The position numbers and the translations under genes are program-made. Shown here piece after piece: positions 55,725 to 64,000 of a stretch of DNA of 64,000 nt. The stretch is from Diphasiastrum complanatum (lineage: Eukaryota > Streptophyta > Lycopodiopsida > Lycopodiales > Lycopodiaceae): NCBI GenBank assembly GCA_029204225.1, contig CM055096.1, positions 30,113,957 to 30,177,956 of the forward strand. The letters are read 5' to 3'. Every line of letters begins with the position of its first letter. The stretch's first letter is position 1. The notes below the pieces were generated by a model. It made no database searches. It was not told where the DNA came from and saw only the letters and a list, made by a program, of their open reading frames with translations.

Positions 55725-58005
55725 ACTAATAATCATCTTTAAGGTGCAATCGTTCTAACTCTATTTCGACGATTTATTTTTTCTATATATTATTATATTC
55801 TTGATAGCATTTTGATTTTGTGGCATCAACTTTCGCCTTGTTCATTCTTATACTGAAAGTGCAAGCAATGGCTAGGGGAGAATCACGTTCAAGTCGTTAC
55901 AAACAATCATTTGAACCTTGATTTTGCAATTTGTTTATTCCTTTATGTTGCTAAGTTGGGTGTTTTGGACCCATGATTTATTATTGATATTTTCTAGAAC
56001 ATAATAATCTAAGAGCTAATATTGGGCTCCAAAATAGTGAGAGAACGTTAATCATGATAAGGTCAAATCAGGGACCTCAAGATTGTAAATAGGGATGTGA
56101 GATACATTCTCTTTGCTTGATATCTATAGAGCGGCATTAGGACTAGCATAGCTCAATGTGAGTGAGGTTAGGCTTAGATTTAATACCATTCTTGATGAAG
56201 ATCTTCATTTTGTCATGGCTTTACAATCATTTGATTGGGTAAAGTACTTTGAATGCTCTATAAGTGTTTTTTGGTCATAACTCTCCCTTGATAGGAAAAT
56301 GTTTATATCCTGCCTTCAATATAAGAATTCTATTAGCCTGGCTCCAATTTCCTGAAGGATATTGGAGAAGTAGGTAAGTGATCTATGACATGCATAGAAG
56401 GTAGTTGGCTCAACATTTAATGATAGCCATGTTCAAGTTTGATTTTCCATGTCACAACTTCGGAATTCACCCAAGTGCAAACTTTCTAAGGGGTAAGTAG
56501 TATATGTCTATCTTATCATGCATAAGAGTCATCAATTCCTAGGCTCTTTTTTTCTAGGGATAGCCCATCCCCATTTATGGTGGAGAGGATCCAAAGGATG
56601 ATCAATCCCTTGGCCCGTCCCCAATTCTTATAGACTCCTTTGAGCCTTCATTATAGACTTATGAAAAGGCTTCATTGTAGACTTGAAAAAGCCTTTTATT
56701 TTAAAGGTACCATTCATAAGCTTAACAAGCTTTCAAATTCTTGTTCTTGTTCCTTGGTCACTTCCTCAAGTACCTGCACAAACCCCTAGAGAAAGGTTAA
56801 TGTTAAATCATACCACTTAGAAATGGTTCACCGTAATTCTAAGTTCTTAGATCATCAGATTCTACTTGTAGAACCTGCACATCTTCACCAAACTGTCAGT
56901 ATGAATTTCAGTTTTTTTACATTTCTTGTCTTTTGGTGCTAATACCTACACATGCACTCAATTCCTAGAGAGTAACAAACTCATCCAATATTCAAATATA
57001 AATAAGATCATATTTAATTCAAGAATATCTTCCCCATGCTCAGAAAAGAGATTTTATGCAAAATAGAAATGAATGGAAGTGGGGTAGCCTTTATGTCTTG
57101 GGCATTAGAAAAATGATCTGAACTTTAGCTTCTAACCAAGATCAAGGATACCTTTTTAACTGGTGAAGTCTTTGTTATTGTGCTTGTTGCGTTGCAACTG
57201 ATCTCTAGAACTAGAATTTTTGGTATTCTCTAATTCTTTGGCTAACTGCAAAAGCTCGAACCTCCTAAGCTTCTACAACCAATACATTGCTAGACAAGAC
57301 CCATCAAATTACCCTTGAAGTGACTTGTTGTACAAGCTTTACCAAATCAGGGACCACCCATACTGCAATGAAATTCAAAGACCAATGAGAATAAGCAAAC
57401 CATATTGCCACACAATGTTCTGGAACTATCCTCCAAATTGTGACATCAAATATCCTTCACATTGTATAAGTATGGCAGAATTATTGCCTGGAATGAGTTT
57501 TCAGAAGTAAATCTCGCTTAGAAGAAATCTCGATAATGAACAGGTTAAATACCTAATCCCCCTTCCAGTTCATTTGTGTGGTTTACAGGACACTTGTATA
57601 GCTGGAAATGTAGATTCACGTTTCTAGATACATAATATGTTTCAACAATAGAAACAGAATTGCTATTTCTGAATCACTTGCAAGAAAGCTTGATAATGAA
57701 CAGCCCAAAAACCAAAGCTCCAGTTTGGTTCATGTACTTAGTGCATGGGAGATGTGTTGTATAGCTGGAATTGTAGATTCATGTTACTAGATACAGAGTA
57801 TGTTTCAATCCAGGCTTGATGCTAAAAACATTCCAAGCCAGTGTAATATACAAAAAATCTTTTTGTTGGCCGCTAGAAGCATATTATGTTCAGATCATTG
57901 TATTTTCCACTGAGCGAGTTTTCTGATTTTGTGGTCGTATGTTGTCGTGGAATGTGCTATATGTTGGTGACCAAAAGAAAAAATAAATCAATTTATCAAT
58001 TGCAG
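55725..58005. other. Intron 3 remainder, nothing recognised
   Basis: AT-rich DNA with short frames only. Two similar passages, around 57530-57660 and 57690-57820 (both with GATAATGAACAG, CCAGTT..GTT and GTATAGCTGGAA.TGTAGATTCA), are an imperfect tandem duplication of about 165 bp. No gene or transposon coding sequence is visible. Confidence 0.45.
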
Positions 58006-58050
58006 ATCTTGGCAGGGATGGAGCCAGAAAATACAAATATGTTTCTTCAG
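58006..58050 (+). CDS. IFT54: IFT54 exon 4 (residues 97-111)
   Basis: This exon has 15 codons, ILAGMEPENTNMFLQ, between the acceptor ATCAATTGCAG and the donor CAG|GTTGCA. It aligns without gaps to the animal IFT54 block I.AG.EPE.TN..LQ, which directly follows the exon 3 segment. Phase 0 at both ends. The small size would make it insignificant alone; the exact block, correct splice sites and order after exons 1-3 support it. The next exon (expected to start with a hydrophobic pair and a short basic helix) was not found before 64000. Confidence 0.88.
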
Positions 58051-58187
58051 GTTGCACTCCAATGGTTTCATGTTTTATATTTTCTTGGAAAGACTTGTAT
58101 TTATAGAACTTTCTATTGTAAGAAGCACACTACTATTCAAGTCTTAAAAGTTGCTCTTATCAAGTCTATGCCATTTTGTTTAGCATA

Positions 58188-58262
58188 ATGCCATTAGCTT
58201 AGTTGGTTAGCTTGGCATCCAAAGTTTCTTTGGTTCGAAGTTCGAGTCTCCCTTGGAAACCA
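58188..58262 (+). repeat. tRNA-like sequence, SINE head or decayed tRNA
   Basis: TAGCTTAGTTGG (58195-58206) fits the internal A box of RNA polymerase III promoters, and GTTCGAGTC (58240-58248) fits the B box, 45 bp apart as in a tRNA. The acceptor and T stems do not pair well, so it is not a working tRNA. A tRNA-derived SINE head is possible, but no poly-A or T tail or target duplication could be fixed. Confidence 0.35.
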
Positions 58263-59439
58263 AGAAGCATTATTTAATTGTTTCAAAATATAATATAATC
58301 ATTTTATTTACTCAAGGAAGTCTATCATGGAGTTGTATGCCAATGGAAGATTGGTGAAGTGTTAAAAAGGATTTGAAGTTTGAGTCTTTTCCGATCGTCT
58401 TCTCCTAAATGTAAATTACCATCATGTAGATAGAGAATGTAGCATGCTTGGGTGAATTGAGGGAGTGGATTTAAAAAATACGACTAGGAACTATTCTCTT
58501 GCAAGCAACAACTTAAACATTATAGTGTGGTCCTTAACTTGCACATATGCATGAGAAAACCCACTCCCTTGTGCAATCATTTCCTGCAATACTAAGTGCT
58601 AATAAAGGAGATGAATCCACACTGACATTTTGCTATGCCTTGGGGATTATCAGTTGTTATTTGGACCCATCATTTATGTAATTAATGAGAACACCCAAAA
58701 TATGCACTTCGTCACTGGGCATGCCCAACTCACAGAAGTACATGGTGGCTTTTAGGGTATTGAAGACCATGTGGAATTGTGGACAACCCTTTGTTAGGCT
58801 CATTGGTTAGTTGATGCTATTGCTTGTTTGCTGCTTTGTGTAACTAGCCTATTGAGCAAAATTTCTTGGTAGGAGGGCCTGCAAGAAATTCATTATGATG
58901 TGATTTTTGTTCTTTACTAGAGAAACCTCGTTAGCTTGAGAGCTTTTTGTTGTTTGTCATTTTTTTTACGATAGTAACTTGGTATCAAAGCTCTTTGTGA
59001 CCCACAATTTTTTTGTGGAAAAGCATTGTTATGTAAGTTTTTATAGGAATCTCATCTACTCTCGTAGGACTGATCCATGTAGTGTCTACTTCAGAGGCAT
59101 AAGTTATGGAAGAAGCAATGCACAAGACTTATAATAGAGAGTAGAATGCAGAATGTATTAATACATCACTAGAGATTAGTAGTCATTGGAATAAGAATCA
59201 TATGCTAATAACAAGCTGAATAAACTAGTCTTATTGATGATAAACGTAGGCTAAGTTAATCTAAGCTAAGGATACAATGTATTTGTTGATAATGATGCTC
59301 AAAGGGCTATTGAAGTATGGCCCAAGTGACTCCTAGCTAGGGTTGGAGTTGGAGTAATGACCTTATGAAACAAAAATGACTTCAATAAGTTCCAATCATA
59401 GAAGCACCGAGTTCCGGAACGGTTTTGGGAGCGTTTCGG

Positions 59440-60483
59440 ATTGGAACATTTTAATGATTTTTGCTTTTTTTTTATATCTGTGTTGGGGTGCGAAAAAACA
59501 ACCTTTAGGAATGTAAATTTTTTTTCCAAACACATTGCAAAGCATAGTACTTACTAATAACTGAATAAAGCATATTACATTGAAGTTCACTCACTAATTG
59601 AACAAAGCATTTAGGCTTCAGCATGCTGCATACCAAAATTGAAACTTGAAAGCAATCCCTCTGCCTTTTTTGCTGCCTCTAGGTCTACCAAGGCCTCACC
59701 GGGGGCTGCTGCTTGTTAGAGGTCTCAACACCACAATAGGGCAAACACTAACTGATCCACCCAACCTTTCCTACTCCCTGATATGGAGCAAGCCCCTCCT
59801 AGCCCTGTGTGAGGACCGGTAGCATGCATACTGCCAAGTGTCGGCCACGTAACACTGACGTGGCCGACTGCACTCTGAATTGGGGACACATACGCTATCT
59901 CTATAGAGCAAGTACTCATCCTGAATGGAATACTGTTTCCAATTGAATCCTTGAGTCAACTGACCCTCAACCACTGCGGTTTGCTTGGGTAATACAGGCT
60001 CAGAGTCCTCAACGTCATCTGACGTATACTCGGACTCATCATCCTCAACGGAAGCTGCCGTATTCTTGGATGAACTTGCACCAGCCCCGGGAACTGGTTC
60101 TGGAGCCGGTAACTGTTTGCTCTGGACTGGGTTCCAGATAGAAGAGAAGAGTGCATCATGCTGCCACTTCCCTCTCAAAGACTCGAGTAACTCACTACGA
60201 ATATGAGTAAAACTCAGCTCGTTTATCATAGGCATTCTGCTAAGTGCATCTGCTACTGTGTTGATTTTCCCCCGTCTATATCTGATAGACATATCATCAA
60301 AGCTCTCCTACTGTGCAAACTCCCATATGAACTCCTTTCCCTTCCCCTTAAGAAGATTTGTCATAGGAACTGCTATCTGAGCATATTCTTTGACAAATCG
60401 TCTGTAATATCCTGTCAAACCTAGAAAGATCTGTAACTCTAAAATATTCTGAGGTCTCAGCCAAATGAGTATGGCATGAACCT
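59440..60483 (-). mobile_element. Ty3 retroelement D, copy 3, deletion derivative
   Basis: A minus-strand relative of Ty3 D1 is reduced to about 1 kb. It keeps the RT connection ([36 protein letters not shown]), then jumps from [12 protein letters not shown] to MSIRYRRGKINTVADALSRM, losing RNase H. It continues through the acidic region to DEYLLYRDSVCVPNSE, then jumps to LTR sequence (GCAGTCGGCCACGT), losing all of integrase. The LTR runs to about 59700 and perhaps on to 59440. A stop lies at the first junction. Confidence 0.8.
59771..60483 (-). pseudogene. Ty3 D3 fused pol remnants
   Basis: 60483-60308 is the RT-RNase H connection; 60292-59880 is the RNase H end and the linker before integrase, including LPAPEPVPGAGASSSKNTAA and an acidic SEYTSDDVEDSE segment. 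The remaining codons to 59771 are LTR. A plus-strand serine-rich frame over 59985-60206 is the antisense shadow of the acidic linker. It has no catalytic domain left. Confidence 0.8.
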
Positions 60484-60549
60484 TACTTTGCCTGACGTTT
60501 CCTTCAAAAAAAAAAAAAGTCAAAAAGACTAATTTATAACTGTACAAAG

Positions 60550-61185
60550 AGGGAAAGATGACTTAGCTGTTTCTGAGGACTGTACTTCCAAAGAAAATAC
60601 GAAGAGGAACCCTCTCAACTCTTTTACCCAAATCAGACCTGCTGTCCTGGAAAATCCCAGTTTGAAGCTCCAAAATGGTGTCAAAATTTCCGGTTCCTTG
60701 AGTAGAGTAGCTCGCTGATCTGATTACAGATGTGGGGCCCCAAAAAATGAGGCAAAGGACTCCAAAAAGTGCAAACTTTCCGAGATTGATAGCTGCCTAA
60801 CCTCGCTGATCTAACAGCACCTAAGCTGGTTCCCAAAAACCAAATTTGAAGCCCAAAATCACTTGCAAATTCTGGAATTCTTGTGGCACCCTGCTCGCTA
60901 ATCTGTAGCAAGAAAGTCTGATGCTCAAACCTCTGAAAAATCTCTGAAAACAAGGGTGAAACTTCACCCTTTCTCTTCTCTGTCCAGCGCTGGCCCTGCT
61001 AGGAATTTTTAGCTTGAAATCCCCTCAGACTTGCTCAGATTTCTCTGAGAAATCAGAAGTAGGTCGCTGATTCCACAGCGATGGATCTGCTCGCTGATCC
61101 CAGCTCTACATCCGCTCTGAAATCTACAAATAGATCTCTGAAATCAGAGATCTATTTGTAGATCTCTGATTTCAGAGAACTGAAG
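60550..61185 (+). other. Leader of Ty3 D2 with palindrome
   Basis: Non-coding sequence upstream of gag with repeated CGCTGATC(T/C) and TCTGAAATC motifs. It contains a perfect 18+2+18 bp palindrome at 61124-61161. The left part may belong to flanking DNA. No primer binding site was found. Confidence 0.5.
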
Positions 61186-62436
61186 TTGGCATTAGCCAAT
61201 TTCAAGTCTAGTGTAGACGACTCGTTCGCTGAACTCAAAAGTTTAATTCTGAGTTCCGCGAAAGGAAGCCTTCCCTCCACTTCTCAGTTGTCCCTTTCTC
61301 CACTTCCATCAGTTTCGGGTGAGCCTATGCGGTCTCACCCCAGTGTCTTTAAAGACTTAAAGCCTCCTACTTCTATTGGGGAAGAGAAGGATAGAAATGC
61401 AGACATTCTACAAACCTTCCTCAGCAAATGGAAGAACATTCATGCTCTTAAACAGACCTCTGACCATTTGCAAGCTATAGAGGCCAGTCTTTCCTTAGGG
61501 CCCATGGCCTATAAGTGGTGGTTAAATCTCCAGGAGACTGGGCAGACTCCCCGGTCATAGAAGGCCTTTGAAGAAGCCTTCCTAAGAGAATTCCTACCTG
61601 AGAATGAACTTGATAGAGCCTGGGAGAAAACGGTAATGGACAAGTCCCTAATCCAATATATCTCGCAGTACTGAGAAGCAATTTTAAAAATAAAAAATAT
61701 GGATGAATATCAAAAAATCAGGGGATTTGTCCGTGGCCTCAAAGATGAATATAAAGTAGAGGTCCAGAGAAACTTGCCTACCACCCTTGAGCAAGCTCTT
61801 AGATATGCTCAAATCTATGATGATTCAGTGGGTAGGAAGAGGGCGAGACAGCAGCCCCTTTCTGAGCAGCCTCCTCAAAAAGACTTTCAATTTAAAAAGA
61901 AATTTTAAAAAAGAAAGAAAGAAGATAAAATTAAAGGTGAAGCTCCTCAGAAATGCCCATCGCTCATACAGTCCTTAAAACCAAAAGATTTTGAGAAAGC
62001 CAAACAAGAACGTTTGTGCTTTGTGTGCATGGGCAAGGGACACACAGTCAGACAGTGTCCCAAGGGGCCTTTCACTAAAAAAGATAAGAAAGATAAAAAA
62101 CAAGTTTATCTTGTTCAGACTGTATGTTTCCCCAGTGACTCGGCAGCTTCCGAGATCAAAGTGTATCATGAAGATCATGAACACTGTTGCCAGCTGACCT
62201 CTGCAATGCTAACGAGGCCCTTCAGCTTTGGGCCGCATGACCTAGTACGTATGCATGGGAAAGTTGGTAACCAGTCAGTAAGAGTTATGGTTGATGATGG
62301 GGCAACCCATAATTTCATCAACTACACCCTGGTTAAAAAGCTTAAACTACCAGAAGTACCTAGTCAACATAGGTACATAGTTTCATTAGCTAAGGGTGAA
62401 GATAAAAAAATATGGGAAATCATGGTAAGTAATTAA
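61186..62436 (+). pseudogene. Ty3 D2 gag and protease
   Basis: 61186-61560 opens MALANFKSSVDDSFAELKSL, then DLKPPTSIGEEKDRNADILQ and GPMAYKWWLNLQETGQTP, the gag start missing in copy 1. Stops at 61558, 61672 (QYxEAIL) and 61906 break it. 62014-62436 carries the zinc knuckle [14 protein letters not shown] and protease [14 protein letters not shown] frameshift near 62437 follows (SNxNLGIRGSK). Confidence 0.88.
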
Positions 62437-62480
62437 AATCTTGGTATCAGGGGTAGCAAGATGAAATAAACTTTCAGATA

Positions 62481-63749
62481 ATGCACCTGGATCGTACAGA
62501 CATTGTTCTCGGGAGAGATTGGCTCTACAGTTTAGGACCTTCCCTCCACATAAACTATCAGGAGAACACCCTCAGCTTTCAGCATAAAGGCCGAGAGATC
62601 CAGTTGCATGGGGAGCATGATGTTCCCAACAGTCCTATGGTCTGCAGTTCAGAGCTCTGTCAGCTAATCGGAGACGAAGACCATCAGGTATTCTTATGTG
62701 ACTTTCAGTTTATTCCTAAAGTTTCTATTTCCAGTTCTATTCAGCAGAAAATCAGTAAATTAGAAACTTTATTGTCTAAATTTAAAGATGTTTTTCCTGA
62801 AGATTTGCCACATGGTTTACCACCTAGCAGAGAGGTAGATCATGTAATAAACCTAGTACCAGGTACATGGGAAAGGCCAAATTCAAACCAGTAGTTCACC
62901 ATGGGCCTCACCAGTCCTATTGGTGAAAAAGAAAGAGGGGTCTATGCGTCTTTGCGTAGATTACAGAGCCCTCAATAAAGTCACAATTAAGAATAAATAC
63001 CCTATGCCTCGGGCAGACGAGTTGTTTGACCAACTCGACGGGGCTAAGTTTTTCAGCAAAATAGACCTCAGATCGGGATATCATCAAGTCCGTATAAAAT
63101 CGAAAGATGTCTCAAAAACAGCTTTTAGGACTCGTCACGGTCATTATGAGTTTAAGGTGATGCCATTTGGGCTCACAAATGCTCCAGCTACCTTTATGAC
63201 CTTGATGAACAGTGTCCTCAGACCATACTTGGGTGAGTTTGTAGTCGTATTTTTAGATGACATCTTCGTCTACAATAAAACGAGGAAGGAGCATCTAAAA
63301 CACCTCAGAAAGGTGTTTCGACTGCTCATAAAAGCATAAGCTTTATGCTAAAGAATCCGAGTGTGAATTCTTCGTGGAAGAAGTAGCATATTTGGGTCAC
63401 ATTATCTCGGCAGATGGGATTAAAATGGACCCGAATAAGGTTAAAGCCATACTCAATTGGCTGAGACCTCAGAATATATTTGGAACTTCAGATCTTTCTT
63501 GGTTTGGAGGGATATTACAGACGATTTTTCAAGGAATATGCTCAGATAGCAGTTACCATGACAATTCTTCTTAAGGAGAAGGGAAAGGAGTTCATTTGGG
63601 AGTCCGCACAACAGGAGAGCTTTCATGCTCTCAAAACAGCCTTAGCTACAACACCAGTTTTAAAAGTCGTCGACCCCAATCAGCCATTTGTGGTCGAAAC
63701 AGATGCTAGCGACTTTGCAGTCGGTGCTGTGCTAACTCAGGGTGGATGA
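62481..63749 (+). pseudogene. Ty3 D2 protease end, RT and RNase H start
   Basis: 62481-62872 reads [20 protein letters not shown] through [20 protein letters not shown]. About 83 bp are then missing compared with copy 1 (the KPPYRVSR-type segment). 62920-63339 is [42 protein letters not shown] and [18 protein letters not shown] (FLDD intact). After frameshifts at about 63335 and 63478, 63480-63749 gives RNase H start [18 protein letters not shown] and a stop where copy 1 has an arginine codon. Confidence 0.88.
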
Positions 63750-64000
63750 CTAGTTGCGTTTGAGAGTAAAAAACTCGAGCCAGCTCAGACTAGGTACAAT
63801 GCCTATGAAAAGGAACTCTTTTCTATAGTCCATGCCCTTAAGACTTGGAAGCATTATTTGTATGGTGCCAACTTTGAGGTCCTGACAGACCACGAAAGTC
63901 TTAGATACCTTTGCAATCAACCTGAGCTTAGAGGTTGGAAAGCTCGTTGGGCAGAGTTGATGCAAGAGTTTGATATGTCTATCAGATATAGACGGGGAAA
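63750..64000 (+). pseudogene. Ty3 D2 RNase H, cut by window end
   Basis: In frame after the stop at 63747: FESKKLEPAQTRYNAYEKEL, then FSIVHALKTWKHYLYGANFE, LTDHESLRYLCNQPELRGWK and MSIRYRRG at the edge. The RNase H glutamate and second aspartate are present. The element continues beyond 64000. Confidence 0.85.

Larger units (their letters stand above)
50783..58005 (+). other. IFT54: IFT54 intron 3, 7.2 kb
   Basis: The intron starts GTTCTA and ends TTTATCAATTGCAG. It contains a LINE scrap, a Ty3 protease scrap, a minus-strand Ty3 pol, an opposed plus-strand gag-protease, and an LTR end with primer site. 50783-51680 and 55725-58005 show no recognisable element or gene. Confidence 0.88.
58051..64000 (+). 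other. IFT54: IFT54 intron 4, at least 5.9 kb, open to the window end
   Basis: It starts GTTGCA. It holds a tRNA-like relic and two copies of Ty3 family D. The stretch 58261-59440 has no element or gene that I recognise. The intron continues beyond the window. Confidence 0.75.
60550..64000 (+). mobile_element. Ty3 retroelement D, copy 2, open to the window end
   Basis: Plus-strand copy with leader (60550-61185), gag, protease, RT and RNase H up to the window end. It is very similar to copy 1, and where they overlap each repairs lesions of the other, so both derive from one active source. It has its own stops (about 61558, 61672, 61906), a deletion of about 80 bp at 62872 and frameshifts near 63335 and 63478. 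No LTR was recognised at its 5' end. Confidence 0.88.

Noticed and set aside
58051-58188. Continuation of the 100-codon frame at 57886-58188 as a longer IFT54 exon 4
   Set aside because: After residue 15 the match to IFT54 stops exactly at CAG|GTTGCA. The open frame before 58006 has no similarity and lies upstream of a good acceptor.
58061-59440. Search for IFT54 exon 5
   Set aside because: No segment with the expected conserved helix and flanking splice sites was convincing. It probably lies past 64000.
59985-60206. Ser-rich plus-strand frame, similar to the minus frame at 38966-39181
   Set aside because: Antisense of the acidic linker between RNase H and integrase in Ty3 D.

Overview
The window looks like nuclear DNA of a land plant with a large, transposon-rich genome. 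Almost every long open frame is a decayed retroelement: Ty3 elements (Tat/Athila-like and chromovirus-like pol), Ty1/copia pieces, two kinds of LINE, and initiator-tRNA-Met primer binding sites. The one host gene I can support is not visible as an open frame, because it is cut into small exons.

That gene is IFT54 (TRAF3IP1/MIP-T3 family), a subunit of the intraflagellar transport B complex, on the + strand. Four phase-0 exons with GT-AG borders lie at 17917-18045, 19304-19372, 50693-50782 and 58006-58050. Together they give 111 residues that align without gaps, apart from a two-residue insertion near the N-terminus, to the N-terminal tubulin-binding region of IFT54. Introns are 1.26 kb, 31.3 kb, 7.2 kb and at least 5.9 kb, and the large ones are packed with nested transposons. 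Flowering plants and conifers have no cilia and lack IFT genes, so the source is probably a plant with swimming sperm: a fern, lycophyte, bryophyte, cycad or Ginkgo. Intron size favours one of the large-genome groups.

Layout. 1-9.1 kb: two Tat/Athila-like Ty3 remnants on the minus strand, with 24-, 25- and 58-bp minisatellites beside them. 9.2-12.4 kb: a decayed copia element with 147-bp LTRs, minus strand. 12.4-17.9 kb: upstream flank of IFT54, with a 150-bp (GA)n tract and no recognisable gene. 17.9-19.4 kb: IFT54 exons 1 and 2. 19.4-50.7 kb: giant intron 2. It holds a zinc-finger LINE that has lost its RT core (20.9-23.2 kb), a long inverted repeat (23.2-24.3 kb), Ty3 fragments, a Ty3 element with a nested solo LTR (26.0-30.1 kb), several LINEs bounded by (GA)n tracts (30.1-36.3 kb), Ty3 family D copy 1 (36.4-40.9 kb), a Ty3 element broken by a copia piece and by a 1.08-kb insertion (40.9-47.8 kb), and two more (GA)n-bounded LINE pieces (47.8-50.6 kb). 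50.7-58.0 kb: exon 3 and intron 3, with Ty3 fragments in opposite orientations. 58.0-64.0 kb: exon 4 and the start of intron 4, with a tRNA-like relic and Ty3 family D copies 3 (minus) and 2 (plus).

The most interesting points are the hidden giant-intron ciliary gene and a LINE family whose copies repeatedly sit inside (GA)n/(TC)n microsatellites. One of these insertions ends about 20 bp before the branch-point-like sequence of IFT54 exon 3. All coordinates at repeat edges were read by eye and may be off by a few bases.
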